Shown piece by piece: positions 1-9,191 of a stretch of 64,000 nt of DNA. The DNA comes from Sphingomonas abaci. GTDB taxonomy: Bacteria > Pseudomonadota > Alphaproteobacteria > Sphingomonadales > Sphingomonadaceae. Made by a program: the position numbers and the translations under genes. Location: the NCBI RefSeq assembly GCF_014199625.1, contig NZ_JACHNY010000001.1:930001-994000 (forward strand). Direction: 5' to 3'. The first letter of the stretch is position 1, and every line of letters begins with the position of its first letter. Below the pieces are notes generated by a model that was given only the letters and a program-made list of their open reading frames with translations, was not told where the DNA came from and ran no database searches.

Positions 1-158
1 ACGGACTGGTCGAGGTGGAGCGGATCATGGAGGTGACCAGCCGGCTGGTCGTCAACCGCGCGGCGATGAAGACGCGCCCCGATGTGGTGCCGCTGGTCGA
101 GGCGTTCCGCCGCGCCGCCGCGCCTGCCACCCCGTCCGACGCGGCGGTGGCGGCATGA
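1..158 (+). CDS. hisG: ATP phosphoribosyltransferase, C-terminal end (partial)
   Basis: This is the last 51 codons of a gene that begins before the window. The frame contains [11 protein letters not shown] and ends in an Ala-rich tail, as expected for the C terminus of short-form HisG, which starts histidine synthesis from ATP and PRPP. The stop overlaps the hisD start as ATGA at 155-158, so the two genes are translationally coupled. The assignment rests on this short tail plus adjacency to hisD, a common alphaproteobacterial arrangement. Confidence 0.8.
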   Translation, partial: GLVEVERIMEVTSRLVVNRAAMKTRPDVVPLVEAFRRAAAPATPSDAAVAA

Positions 159-1450
159 TCCGGCTGGACACGCGCGACGCCGGCTTCGCCGACGCCTTCG
201 CCGCCCTGGTCGACGATCGCCGCGAAAGCGCCGCCGACGTCACCCGCGACGTCGCCACCATGCTGCGCGCGGTGAAGGACGAGGGCGCGGCGGCCGTGCG
301 CGCCTTCACCATCAAGCTCGACCGGCACGATCCCGACGAGACCGGCTGGCGGATCGAGGCGGCGACCTGCGCCGCCGCCTATGCCGCGCTGGAGCCCGAG
401 CTGCGCGCCGCGCTCGACCTCGCCGCCACCCGCATCCGCGCCTATCACGAGAAGCAGCGGCCGCAGGACAGCGACTATCGCGATGCGGCGGGCGTGCGGC
501 TCGGCGCGCGCTGGCGGCCGGTCGATGCCGCCGGCCTCTATGTGCCGGGCGGGCGCGCCGCCTATCCCTCGTCGCTGCTGATGAACGCGATCCCCGCCAA
601 GGTCGCCGGGGTCGAGCGGCTGGCGATGGTGACGCCCACGCCGGATGGGCAGATCAACCCGCTGGTGCTCGCCGCCGCGCATCTCGCGGGCGTGGACGAG
701 GTGTGGCGGATCGGCGGCGCGCAGGCGGTCGCGGCGCTGGCTTATGGCGCCGGCCCGATCCGCCCCGTCGATGTGGTGACCGGCCCCGGCAATGCCTGGG
801 TGGCGGAGGCCAAGCGCCAGCTCTATGGCGTGGTCGGCATCGACATGGTCGCCGGGCCCAGTGAAATCGTCGTCGTGGCGGACGCCCGCAACGATCCCGA
901 ATGGATCGCCGCCGACCTGCTCAGCCAGGCCGAGCATGACGTGGTGACGCAGTCGATCCTGCTGACCGACAATGGCGACTATGCCGACCGGGTGGCGGCG
1001 GCGGTGGAGCGGCAGCTCGACACGCTGGCGACCGGCGCAGTGGCGCGCCAGGCCTGGGAGACGAACGGCGCGATCATCCGGGTCGAGACGCTGGCCGCGG
1101 CGATGCCGCTGGTCGACCGGCTCGCGCCCGAGCATCTGCAACTGGCGGTCGACGATCCGCAGGCGTTGTTCGACCAGGTCCGCCATGCCGGCAGCGTGTT
1201 CTTGGGGCGCCACACGCCCGAGGCGATCGGCGATTACGTCGCAGGACCCAACCATGTCCTGCCCACCGGCCGCCGCGCCCGCTTCACCAGCGGCCTGTCG
1301 GTGCTGGATTTCATGAAGCGGACCAGCTTTCTGGGCCTGGACGAAAGCGCGCTCGCCGAACTCGGCCCGGCCACGGTCGCGTTGGCGGAGGCGGAGGGCC
1401 TGCCCGCCCATGCCCGCTCGGTCGCGCTGCGCTTGCGCCTGAACCGCTAG
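155..1450 (+). CDS. hisD: Histidinol dehydrogenase
   Basis: A 431-residue protein, the usual length for HisD, the cytoplasmic zinc enzyme that oxidises L-histidinol to L-histidine in two NAD-dependent steps. Family landmarks are the [15 protein letters not shown] stretch, [17 protein letters not shown] (zinc and substrate region), PEHLQL and the GPNHVLPT segment near the C terminus. It starts inside the hisG stop codon (ATGA), so both genes probably share one transcript. Nothing about it is unusual. The downstream 60 bases contain no clear terminator before the oppositely oriented tRNA. Confidence 0.97.
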   Translation: MIRLDTRDAGFADAFAALVDDRRESAADVTRDVATMLRAVKDEGAAAVRAFTIKLDRHDPDETGWRIEAATCAAAYAALEPELRAALDLAATRIRAYHEKQRPQDSDYRDAAGVRLGARWRPVDAAGLYVPGGRAAYPSSLLMNAIPAKVAGVERLAMVTPTPDGQINPLVLAAAHLAGVDEVWRIGGAQAVAALAYGAGPIRPVDVVTGPGNAWVAEAKRQLYGVVGIDMVAGPSEIVVVADARNDPEWIAADLLSQAEHDVVTQSILLTDNGDYADRVAAAVERQLDTLATGAVARQAWETNGAIIRVETLAAAMPLVDRLAPEHLQLAVDDPQALFDQVRHAGSVFLGRHTPEAIGDYVAGPNHVLPTGRRARFTSGLSVLDFMKRTSFLGLDESALAELGPATVALAEAEGLPAHARSVALRLRLNR

Positions 1451-1510
1451 GCACACGAACCGGGCGCCGACGATCAGTCACCCGCCCGGTTCCATCCGCG
1501 ATGTCGGAAG

Positions 1511-1595
1511 TGGTGCCCCTGGCCGGACTCGAACCAGCACGCCTTGCGGCAACCGATTTTGAGTCGGTCGCGTCTACCAATTTCACCACAGGGGC
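1511..1595 (-). tRNA. tRNA-Leu (anticodon CAA)
   Basis: Read on the minus strand the segment starts GCCCCTGTGG and ends CAGGGGCACCA. The 7-bp acceptor stem GCCCCTG/CAGGGGC is perfect, followed by discriminator A and an encoded CCA. The anticodon stem ACCGA/TCGGT encloses the loop CTCAAAA, giving anticodon CAA for leucine UUG codons. A long variable arm (TGCCGCAAGGCGT) marks a class II tRNA, and GGTTCGAGTCC forms the T arm. Size is 85 nt including CCA. Confidence 0.95.
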
Positions 1596-1648
1596 AGCGA
1601 CCGGTGGGCTAGCCGAGTGCGGGCACTCCTGCAAGGGGGATCGATCCC

Positions 1649-2320
1649 TCAACCCACCGGCGGCCGGCGGCGGTAGCCGAGCGCCTCGGCGATATGGGCG
1701 CGCCCGACCTGCTCCGCGCCGCCCAGGTCGGCGATCGTCCGCGCCACGCGCAGGATGCGGGTATAGCCGCGCGCGGTCAGGCGCATCGCCTCGGCCGCCT
1801 GGGCCAGCAGCGCGCGGCCCGCATCGTCGGGCGTCGACCAGCGGTCGAGCAGCGGTCCTTCCGCCTCGGCATTGGTGCGCGCCGCGGAGCCGGCATAGCG
1901 CCGGGTCTGGATCGCGCGTGCCGCCGCAACGCGCGCGGCGACCTCCGCCGACCCTTCCGCCGGCGGGGGCAGGATCAGGTCGGCGGCGCTGACCGCCGCG
2001 ACCTCGACATGCAGGTCGATCCGGTCGAGCAGCGGTCCCGACACCTTGGCCTGGTAATCGGCGGCGCAACGCGGCGCGCGGGCGCAGGCCAGCGACGCGT
2101 CGCCGAGATGGCCGCACCGGCACGGATTCATCGCCGCGATCAGCTGCACCCGCGCCGGGAAGGTGACATGCGCGTTGGCGCGCGCGACGCTCACCGTGCC
2201 GGTCTCCAGCGGCTGGCGCAGCGAGTCGAGCACCGCGCGGTTGAACTCGGGTAGCTCGTCCAGGAACAACACGCCCAGATGCGCCAGGCTGACCTCGCCC
2301 GGCCGCACCTTCAGTCCCCC
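1649..2320 (-). pseudogene. comM: comM (YifB family), 3' fragment cut by transposon
   Basis: C-terminal part of ComM/YifB, an AAA+ Mg-chelatase-like ATPase which in naturally transformable bacteria is a hexameric helicase promoting branch migration of incoming DNA. Visible here are VLFLDELPEF (Walker B region), the Cys-bearing AMNPCRCGHLGD and ARAPRCAADYQ segment, SGPLLDRIDLHVEV with the conserved Arg, and the C-terminal helical domain. Host sequence ends at 2320, where the transposon begins. The 5' half lies at 39485-40326. Removing 2321-39489 joins TGGG to LKVRPGEVS in frame and gives 503 codons including stop, the normal family length, so the split is due to the insertion alone. Confidence 0.95.
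2316..2320. repeat. Target-site duplication, left copy (CCCCC)
   Basis: Five C residues lie directly outside the left terminus (TGTCAATTTTC). The same CCCCC lies directly outside the right terminus at 39485-39489. A 5-bp duplication is the hallmark of Tn7-type transposition. Because it is a homopolymer, alternative boundaries would be hard to exclude from this alone, but the intact ComM frame after removing one copy supports this placement. Confidence 0.9.
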
Positions 2321-2442
2321 TGTCAATTTTCGCCCAAGGCGAGACTCAGACGGGCTACGGCGCTTGAAATCGCGCTCTGAAGCTGAGACTCGACTCACGC
2401 TAGGTGAGACTGGCGACGAGCAGGCTCTTCATAAATGAGACT
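2321..2442 (+). repeat. Transposon left end with TnsB-type binding repeats
   Basis: The end opens with TGTCAATTTTC. Four copies of a TGAGACT-type heptamer follow: CGAGACT at 2340-2346, then TGAGACT at 2384-2390, 2405-2411 and 2436-2442. The first copy begins 19 bp from the tip, exactly mirroring the right end. The last copy overlaps the tnsA start codon at 2435-2437. Such repeats are the expected TnsB-binding sites. The operon promoter must also lie in these roughly 115 bp, so TnsB autorepression is plausible. Confidence 0.8.
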
Positions 2443-3163
2443 GGCGTCGGACATCCGGCTCGAGCCGTCTCGCCGTCAACGCACGCCTGCGGCAGTAAGC
2501 GCCACACGTGGTTTCCTACCCATCCGGCAACAGCGAGGGCCGATCGCATTCGAGTCTTCCTTCGAGCGTGATCTACTCGTAATCTGCGGAGCGACACCAC
2601 AGGTCCTTAGCGTCGTGCGCGAGCCGTTCTCGATCCGCTTCCTTGAACAGCGAAGCGGCAAGGATCGAGTGTATACCCCGGATTTCCTTGTTTCGCTGCG
2701 ATCTGGGCCCATCGCAGAGCTCTTGGTCGAGGTTAAACGTCACGAGGATGAGCGTCGGTACGAATTGCGCGATGCAGCACGCCACGACGCAGCCCGGCTC
2801 TGGGCTGAACAGCGCCAGGCAAGATACTTTGACGTAATCACAGATAAATGGATGACAGCTGTTGGCCTCGACCAGTTCCGCCTCATCCATGCTCACGCAG
2901 CGACCCGTTTTGATGTGGTCGTGGCGGCTGAGATCGTTAACGAGATCTCAGAACTTGGATGGTTAACAACACTCTCGGTCTGTGAGCGTCTCGGCGCAGC
3001 GTCCGGCCTGACCTGGAATCGAGCCATGCCGATGATGCTCGCCCTAGTCGCCGCCGGGCAGCTTCGTTTCGATGTGAGACAGGCGCTCACGCTGGAGTCG
3101 CCAATTTATGCCGGAAGCATCCCCAACCCGTTCGACGACCTTGGTTCCGACGAGTCCACATAA
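2435..3163 (+). CDS. tnsA: TnsA-like transposase endonuclease subunit
   Basis: A 242-residue TnsA-type restriction-like endonuclease, which cuts the 5' ends of the transposon so that, together with TnsB, the element moves by cut-and-paste. The N-terminal domain shows the expected catalytic constellation: FESSFERD (Glu40/Glu44), YTPDFL (Asp83) and LVEVKR (Glu99-x-Lys101). The C-terminal third, residues about 150-230, would be the TnsC-contacting part. It starts 114 bp inside the element. Its start codon lies in a TnsB-type repeat. The 3' end overlaps tnsB by 56 bp. It is the first gene of the tnsABC-tniQ operon. Confidence 0.9.
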   Translation: MRLASDIRLEPSRRQRTPAAVSATRGFLPIRQQRGPIAFESSFERDLLVICGATPQVLSVVREPFSIRFLEQRSGKDRVYTPDFLVSLRSGPIAELLVEVKRHEDERRYELRDAARHDAARLWAEQRQARYFDVITDKWMTAVGLDQFRLIHAHAATRFDVVVAAEIVNEISELGWLTTLSVCERLGAASGLTWNRAMPMMLALVAAGQLRFDVRQALTLESPIYAGSIPNPFDDLGSDEST

Positions 3164-4811
3164 CGCCGAGATCGTCGCACTCGACGCGCACAAGCGAGCG
3201 AGAGATCTAGCCAACTTCTTCCGTGAGCTGCCGCAGGCCGGACTTGTCGAGAGCGCAGTCGCCGAAGCGACAAACCGCTTCGGCGTTAGCCGCGCGACCC
3301 TCTTCCGCCGTTACAACATATTTCGCAAACGGCCGCGCATCAGCACGTTAATCACCTACCGCAAGCCCCGTATAGGCGTCCGAGGGACCTCGGCCGACCA
3401 GGACCGGGTGGTCGAGAATACCAGGAAGCGTTTCTTCAAACAGTACCCGAAGGGCAGCATCAAGAAACTCTGCGAAGCAATCCAAGGCGCGCTTGCCGCG
3501 CAAGGGCTGCCCATGATCTCAGAGGCGACGATCAGGCGACGCTGGCAGGAGGTGCCTTATCCGGAGCGGCTCGCGATCCGACAGGGCGCGAGAGCTGCGC
3601 GGGAAAAGAGCCTTTTACGCGGACACACGCCCAAACGGACGTTCCCACTTGAGCGGATCCAGATCGATCATACGCTGTGCGATATCGAGCTTGTTCATCC
3701 GTTGACCGGCGAGCCGATCGGCCGCCCCTGGATCACCATAGCCTTGGACGAGTATTCGCGGACATGTCTCGCCTTCGTCTTGTCGTTCGAGGCGCCGTCG
3801 GCGACCACTGTCGCTCTGACCATGGTCCGCGCGGTCTCTTCCAAGGACCAATGGCTGCGCGACCTTAAGATCACCACGCCTTGGCCGTTCGCAGGCTTGC
3901 CACACTCGATCTATACCGACAACGGATCGGACTTTTGTTCGAAGGCGATGGCGGACGGCTGCGCCGAATGGGGCATCCCAACACCCGAGAAGCGGCCAAA
4001 GGGTTCACCCCAGTACGGCGGCATCATCGAACGCATTATCGGTACCGTGATGAAGGAGACCGCCATGCTCCCCGGCGCGATCGCACGGCGGGTCGGCACC
4101 AATCGTGACGAGCCGAAGGCACCGCCCTCCACCTTCACGATCGACGACTACGAACGTCACTTGGCCGAGTGGTTCTGCCACTATCACCAGAGAAAGCATT
4201 CGACCCTCGACATGTCACCCGGCCGCAAATGGGAGGAGGCGTTCTCCGGGCGTAGCAAGCGGGCGATCCCCGCACCCCGTATGGTCGAGGATACCCGCAA
4301 GCTGTTCATCGACTTCCTTCCGTCGACGACTCGTGCGCTCAAGCGATACGGCTTCAGTTGGGACAGCATATACTATCGCAGTGATAATCTTGCGTTCTTT
4401 CAGAACCGCTCTGAGAACGAGCGGTTCGTCATACGACGTAATCCGCTCGACATCCGTCGCATCTATGTCTGGCACCCTGAATTGAAGCAGCACCTCGAGA
4501 TCATGGCGGAAAACCCGACCATCCCGCCCACGCTCTTTTATCTCAGGATGACGAAGGCCTGGAACGCCGCCCACGAGGTGGAACAGGACAATGACACCAT
4601 CGCGCGGACGTACAATGCGCTGCTTGAAATGGAAAAGAACCGCTCGACCAGAAAAGCCCGCAAGTCTGCCCAAAGGAACGACGAGCGTGACCGCCGCGCA
4701 GAGCACCTTACCACGCAGGCGCTGGGCGAGCAGCCTCAGCCCGCACCCGAGACGCTCCCCCTCCCGGCTCCCGTCTTTAAGCGCACGCCCATGTTGATCG
4801 AGCGCTCGTGA
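3108..4811 (+). CDS. tnsB: TnsB-like DDE transposase
   Basis: A 567-residue TnsB/TniA-type integrase-fold transposase that binds the end repeats and performs 3'-end cleavage and joining. The N-terminal helix-turn-helix region (residues about 45-75, including FGVSRATLFRRY) precedes the rve catalytic core with Asp187 (IQIDHT), Asp271 (YTDNGSDF) and Glu309 (GGIIERIIG), a complete DDE triad. A Mu-type beta-barrel and a charged tail follow. The chosen ATG overlaps the end of tnsA; a GTG or TTG slightly further in is possible. The stop overlaps the tnsC start (GTGA). Confidence 0.93.
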   Translation: MPEASPTRSTTLVPTSPHNAEIVALDAHKRARDLANFFRELPQAGLVESAVAEATNRFGVSRATLFRRYNIFRKRPRISTLITYRKPRIGVRGTSADQDRVVENTRKRFFKQYPKGSIKKLCEAIQGALAAQGLPMISEATIRRRWQEVPYPERLAIRQGARAAREKSLLRGHTPKRTFPLERIQIDHTLCDIELVHPLTGEPIGRPWITIALDEYSRTCLAFVLSFEAPSATTVALTMVRAVSSKDQWLRDLKITTPWPFAGLPHSIYTDNGSDFCSKAMADGCAEWGIPTPEKRPKGSPQYGGIIERIIGTVMKETAMLPGAIARRVGTNRDEPKAPPSTFTIDDYERHLAEWFCHYHQRKHSTLDMSPGRKWEEAFSGRSKRAIPAPRMVEDTRKLFIDFLPSTTRALKRYGFSWDSIYYRSDNLAFFQNRSENERFVIRRNPLDIRRIYVWHPELKQHLEIMAENPTIPPTLFYLRMTKAWNAAHEVEQDNDTIARTYNALLEMEKNRSTRKARKSAQRNDERDRRAEHLTTQALGEQPQPAPETLPLPAPVFKRTPMLIERS

Positions 4812-5713
4812 TAGACCAGGTCTTCGACGCGGCTCCCTACCTGACCGACGAGCAGAGAATCAAGTCCATTAAGGCCAAGCTCTTTATCCAGCACGACTTC
4901 GTCGAGCTCGCCCTTAAACGGATGAAGCGGCTCGCCAACTTGGAGGAGCATGAAGAGCGCGAGAACCTGATTATCACCGGCGACTCCGGGGCCGGCAAAT
5001 CGACGATCGCCGAACGCTTCCGCGACACCTTTCCGTGCCTCTGCGATCCCGACTCCGACGCCAACGTCGTGCCGGTCATTTACGTCAGCCTGCCGGCGCG
5101 CCCGACGCTGGCAGGTCTGTGCAGCGAAATTCTGGACGTCCTAATGGAACCGCGCAAGGATAGCACGCCCGAGAGGCAGCTGGTGCAATCGGTCTTGAAG
5201 CTGCTCCGCACCGTCGGCACCCGTGTGCTGATCATCGACGAGATGCAGGACATGCAGCGAGCTCGACCGACGGAAAAGGAGGTGCTGCGCAACTTCATCA
5301 AGTCGGTTGGCGCCAAGTGCAACCTGTCACTGGTGCTCGTCGGTATGCCCGACCTGCTCTCCGTCATCAGTGCCAGCCGACAGCTCAGTCGGCGGTTCGA
5401 CATCCTCGCGTCACCGCCATGGAAGTACGACGAGCGCGGCAGCAACCTGCTCTATCATCTCGAGCCCATGCTGCTGCTCAAGCACCCGTCTAATCTCGCC
5501 GACGACCGGAAGATGGGCGAATGGATCTTCGACCGCTCCGAGGGCACGCTGGGCGATACGCTAAAAATCCTAAGGTTAGCCGCAGAGCATGCTATTAGGA
5601 CCGGCGAGGAACGGATCACGATGAAAACGTTGAACGCGATCGACTTCACCAGATTCACAAAGAGGAGCGAGGTCGGCATGAGAAAGACGGGGCTGGTGAA
5701 GTCGGGGAAGTGA
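4808..5713 (+). CDS. tnsC: TnsC-like AAA+ ATPase regulator of transposition
   Basis: A 301-residue AAA+ ATPase of the TnsC/TniB type, which assembles on target DNA marked by TniQ/TnsD and licenses the TnsA-TnsB transposase. Walker A is GDSGAGKS at residues 58-65 and Walker B is VLIIDEMQD with Asp144 and Glu145. Downstream segments SLVLVGMPDLL and SRRFDIL match sensor and arginine-finger positions of the family. It starts at GTG, sharing GTGA with the tnsB stop, and ends in the same way against tniQ, so all four genes are translationally coupled. Confidence 0.92.
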   Translation: MIDQVFDAAPYLTDEQRIKSIKAKLFIQHDFVELALKRMKRLANLEEHEERENLIITGDSGAGKSTIAERFRDTFPCLCDPDSDANVVPVIYVSLPARPTLAGLCSEILDVLMEPRKDSTPERQLVQSVLKLLRTVGTRVLIIDEMQDMQRARPTEKEVLRNFIKSVGAKCNLSLVLVGMPDLLSVISASRQLSRRFDILASPPWKYDERGSNLLYHLEPMLLLKHPSNLADDRKMGEWIFDRSEGTLGDTLKILRLAAEHAIRTGEERITMKTLNAIDFTRFTKRSEVGMRKTGLVKSGK

Positions 5714-6699
5714 CGTCCAAGCTGTCGCTTTGGACGGTGAGGCCTAAGCCTCAACCCGACGAGCTTCTGTCTTCATGGATGGTGCGGGCGGCCGAGATGA
5801 GCGGGCAGAAGCTGCACAGCTGGTGCACCGATCGGTGGCCCGGCGTGCAGCTCTGGACCCGCGATCTCGACCTGTCTGCGCCGCCCCAGATCATCGCCGA
5901 CATGACGATACGAACGGCGGCAGATCCCGAACTCGCCCGCCGTACATCGCTGCAGGCCTTCGAGGGCGTGCTCCATCCGGCGGTGGACCGAAGCGCTTTG
6001 GCGCGCTTCATCCGGCCACTGGGCGTATACCATCGGGTCAGGCGTGGGTTCGGCCTGTGGTTCTGCCCGGCTTGCCTTTCGGAGGACGCGAAGCCCTACT
6101 ATCGCCGGACTTGGCGGCTGGTGGGGTTCGCCTGCTGTACCCGGCACGGCCTAGTGCTCGTAGACCGGTGCCCGTCGTGCGCCGCCCCGGTGATCCCGCA
6201 CCGAGGCGGGATGATCGAGTGTCACGATTGCGGCACGGATCTCCGCACGGCGGAATGCTTGATCGCCGACGCTTCGGTTCTACAGCTCCAGCACCACTGC
6301 CAGCGCGTGCTTGACGGCGCACCTGTGCAAGCGGCCGGTCTGCCCGATCTCCATCCAATGTCCTTCTTTGCGCTCCTCAACCGGCTCCTGATGCTCATGG
6401 CGGCCGGACCTCGTCGCGGGCGGCTACTGGGGACGCTGGATGGCCTGCTCGCGCAGCCGATCATCCGACACGAGGAGGGCGTCAGGAAGGAGTTGCGATT
6501 CCTACCGCCAGCCGTCACCCACGAGGCGATGCGCGGTGTAGCCCTCCTGTTGCGCGGATGGCCCTACATGTTCGTCGGCGTCATGGCAGAGGCGGGCATC
6601 TGGTGGTCATGGGCGACACGGGACGCGAAACCGAACCAACTGCCCTTCACCTACATAGAACCCGTCAGACGATACCTCTACACTGCATCGGCGTCGTAG
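5710..6699 (+). CDS. tniQ: TniQ/TnsD-type target-site selector
   Basis: A 329-residue TniQ-family protein. It has the N-terminal zinc-ribbon set typical of the family: Cys119/Cys122 (FCPACL), Cys142/Cys143/His146, Cys154/Cys157 (CPSC) and Cys171/Cys174 (CHDC). TniQ proteins choose the target site and recruit TnsC, so here it is the likely factor that reads the comM sequence. It is shorter than Tn7 TnsD (about 500 residues). It begins at a GTG overlapping the tnsC stop. The 3' end overlaps the convergent TnsE-like gene by 22 bp. Confidence 0.9.
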   Translation: MTSKLSLWTVRPKPQPDELLSSWMVRAAEMSGQKLHSWCTDRWPGVQLWTRDLDLSAPPQIIADMTIRTAADPELARRTSLQAFEGVLHPAVDRSALARFIRPLGVYHRVRRGFGLWFCPACLSEDAKPYYRRTWRLVGFACCTRHGLVLVDRCPSCAAPVIPHRGGMIECHDCGTDLRTAECLIADASVLQLQHHCQRVLDGAPVQAAGLPDLHPMSFFALLNRLLMLMAAGPRRGRLLGTLDGLLAQPIIRHEEGVRKELRFLPPAVTHEAMRGVALLLRGWPYMFVGVMAEAGIWWSWATRDAKPNQLPFTYIEPVRRYLYTASAS

Positions 6700-8471
6700 C
6701 CGCCCTCTCGCTTCGCCAGCGCAACCGCACGGTCGAACAGGTCAGCCGCGAGGGCGGACACACGCTTTTGTCGGCTTGCCGAATGGATCAGTGAGGCGAA
6801 GCGAACGTCCGCATAGTCCTGATCGGGAAACGTACCTCCGTCCTCGCTCGAATGCGAATTACGCCGGGCCAGCGCGGCAAGCGTTCTCGCGATGAAATCA
6901 AGCTCGGCGACGGGCTCCCGGGAGACGAACAAGCCCATGGGCAGATGGCGCTCTGCCTTACGCTCGATGGAGACAGCCCAGACGATTCGGCGACCGACCA
7001 ACAACGGCAGAAAGGCAACATAACGTCCCCTGCCCCGCCTTGTTGACCATGCCCACGATCCGCAGGCGCGAGCCAGTTCGAACACCCGCAACGCCTGTTG
7101 GCCGCCTCCGACCAGCGATGAACCGGCAAGATCAACAAACCCGTCAGAGGCAAGGGCTGATCCCGCGCTAACGAAGCGTCCCATGCGGGCGTCGAGCCTG
7201 CGCACATCCACCGTCACGAGCGTCGGCTGAAAGGTCGGGTCTGTCTCCGCAAACTGCTGATTGTCGAGTGTCGTCCGCTCAATCTGCGGTTCCGGGTCGC
7301 TTTGCGGGACGACGTTCAGCCTTGCTACCAGCTCACGACCGCCTCGCGGCAGCGATGAGTACTCCTTGATTGGCGTAGGCGGCGGCTCTGGTGGTCGAGG
7401 TAGGGGCGGCGGCATCCTGGTTCGCTCCTCGTACCGCGTCTTAACGCCGTTCAGGAACGGGAAGGTCTGGGCGATGCCGCCTTGCGCCGAAATGATTTTC
7501 AAGGAGCGCGTACCCGGCTTGCGCTCGCGGGTCTCGGTCGCCTCCGGGTCGATCGGCGGACGCGAATCCATCGCCGGTACTCGCCCCGGTTCGTTGAAGG
7601 ACGCCCTATCGTAGCCCACTGGGAGCTCGACGACGAGGCGCTCGAAGGCAGGCTTCCGATAGTCGCTGATGACACGCTCGGCCATCACGTGACCCTCCTG
7701 TCTGAAGAACCTGCCGTCCTCCTGATTTGCGATCACGAACTTGAGGTCGAGCGGAGCAGGGCTGCGGACAAACGGCATTTCGGCGTCGCTGCCCGAGGCA
7801 GCGAGCCTTCTGATTCCACGCGCCAACCCCGCCACAGTAAGTCGTAAGGACTCATCGGTCATGACCTGTGCAATCTGCAGCGCCGCTCCGCGGTCGCACA
7901 GCCCTGGCTTAGGGACGATGCGGAACTCGCGCCGCGCCGCATCGAGGTAACCCGTGCGCGACAGGTCACAGTAAGTGTCGAACACAGCCTCAGGATCGAC
8001 GTCGAATCGCATGATGTTGTCGACGGCGACGCTGACGGCCGCCAAGTAGAAGCGGGTCAACTCCATGGCGGGTACGGCTACCGGGAGCGCTCCCTCGTGA
8101 TGAACGTAGCAGGGAAACTCGGATTTAGACTGCGCCGTCATCACGCGCCCGTTCGGCGTCTCGATCGCTGCCGGGTGGCTGACCACTAAGTCTACCAACC
8201 TGTCCGTCCTGAACGCCTTGACGCGCTGATGCGTCCTGGGCAGCGGGACCTCGTTGAACTCATCGTCGGTGATTAAAGTACCCAAGGGTACGACGGCGAT
8301 TTCATTGATCGGCAGCCACACGCACCTCTGCTCGCCGAAAAACGAAACATTGGTGAACTCGCATTCGACTTCGATGATCTGCGAATCTGTCGGCGATAGC
8401 CGAATGCGTCGCAGCGTGTGGAGTCGAAACAAATTCAGCATAGAAGCGGATGATGGGCGATAGGAGATCAT
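6678..8471 (-). CDS. Candidate TnsE-like protein (597 aa, tentative)
   Basis: The protein has no motif that settles its function. Its place beside tniQ and its layout resemble Tn7 TnsE: an N-terminal region with an ELTRFYL-type helix, a middle region with repeated beta segments, a low-complexity proline-rich linker around residues 345-385 (MPPPLPRPPEPPPTP), and a C-terminal domain with VWAVSIERKAE, reminiscent of the TnsE core that recognises processing DNA ends and the sliding clamp. In Tn7 tnsE follows tnsD in the same direction. Here it is convergent, overlapping tniQ by 22 bp, so it has its own promoter. TnsE directs transposition into mobile plasmids, which would give this element a second targeting route. 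It could also be an unrelated accessory protein. Confidence 0.45.
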   Translation of the reverse strand: MISYRPSSASMLNLFRLHTLRRIRLSPTDSQIIEVECEFTNVSFFGEQRCVWLPINEIAVVPLGTLITDDEFNEVPLPRTHQRVKAFRTDRLVDLVVSHPAAIETPNGRVMTAQSKSEFPCYVHHEGALPVAVPAMELTRFYLAAVSVAVDNIMRFDVDPEAVFDTYCDLSRTGYLDAARREFRIVPKPGLCDRGAALQIAQVMTDESLRLTVAGLARGIRRLAASGSDAEMPFVRSPAPLDLKFVIANQEDGRFFRQEGHVMAERVISDYRKPAFERLVVELPVGYDRASFNEPGRVPAMDSRPPIDPEATETRERKPGTRSLKIISAQGGIAQTFPFLNGVKTRYEERTRMPPPLPRPPEPPPTPIKEYSSLPRGGRELVARLNVVPQSDPEPQIERTTLDNQQFAETDPTFQPTLVTVDVRRLDARMGRFVSAGSALASDGFVDLAGSSLVGGGQQALRVFELARACGSWAWSTRRGRGRYVAFLPLLVGRRIVWAVSIERKAERHLPMGLFVSREPVAELDFIARTLAALARRNSHSSEDGGTFPDQDYADVRFASLIHSASRQKRVSALAADLFDRAVALAKREGGYDADAV

Positions 8472-8682
8472 CAGCCAATAGCTGGGACCACCGGCCCGAC
8501 TTGATCAGCCGCGCCGCTCCGTGCCGGAGTAACGTGTCGGATCGGGCGCCGTTGGATCACGGGGCAACGCCTTAGCGACAAGGCCGCGGATAGCGGGCCG
8601 GCTGGCGAGAGCAAGAGCACCGTGGAGCAGGCGAATAGAAACAGCGATCGGGACGGTCTAGGCCGTCCCGATTGGGATCGAC

Positions 8683-8871
8683 TTACTGGACGGCCTCAAC
8701 CGTCCCAATGGCGTGATGTGGGACAAAGCCGTCATATGCATGCGACATGCCGAACGGCAGCTTCTGCCAGAAGGAGACGTTCAGCCCACGCCCAACCAGT
8801 TCACAGACTGACCGGAGCTGGGCCGGAAGCGGACTAACAAGTTTTAGAGGGTGAAGCTCGAAAGCTGCCAT
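8683..8871 (-). CDS. Small hypothetical protein (62 aa)
   Basis: A 62-residue frame beginning MAAFELHPLKLV. It starts inside the 3' end of the decayed gene just upstream (8844-9191, same strand) and overlaps it by 28 bp. I recognise no domain. Composition is mixed and plausible for a soluble protein. It may be real, or a chance frame in decaying sequence. Confidence 0.2.
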   Translation of the reverse strand: MAAFELHPLKLVSPLPAQLRSVCELVGRGLNVSFWQKLPFGMSHAYDGFVPHHAIGTVEAVQ

Positions 8872-9191
8872 CGCTCAGCGGCCCTGCCTGGCGCGAATAT
8901 GACGGTCTGATCATCGAGATTACCGGCGATCAATTTGAGTGGGCGCCTGTGATCGTCACGCGCGTCTGGCATGTCCACGAGCAAGCGGCGGATTTCCAGT
9001 TAGGCCGGGTCTGCGTCAACATCAGGCAGCGCATAGGGGACTTCGGACAGACCGACCGAGTTGCGCTCTGCCCATGGACGTTCCCAATCCTCGTCGCGAA
9101 ATTCCGGCTCAAACAGCCGCACATGGCCCTTGCGCCGCCACGGCGGCGTCTGACGATAGCCACTCGCTTCCCAAACGATGTCGCAATGCAT
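8844..9191 (-). pseudogene. Decayed hypothetical gene with in-frame stops
   Basis: On the minus strand one continuous reading frame of protein-like composition runs from about 9307 to 8844 but is broken by two stops. The first is a TGA shortly before the ATG at 9191, the second a TAA at 9000-9002. Residues before and after read naturally in the same frame (for example RLFEPEFRDEDWERPW before, RRLLVDMPDARDDHRRP after). No start codon precedes the first segment. I read it as a remnant of a protein of about 150 residues of unknown family. The 8472-8682 stretch next to it holds no gene I can support. Confidence 0.35.

Noticed and set aside
1511..1595. tRNA-Leu as attachment site of the island
   Set aside because: The element's ends and duplication lie inside comM; no tRNA 3'-end repeat is found at the right boundary and no tyrosine integrase is present.
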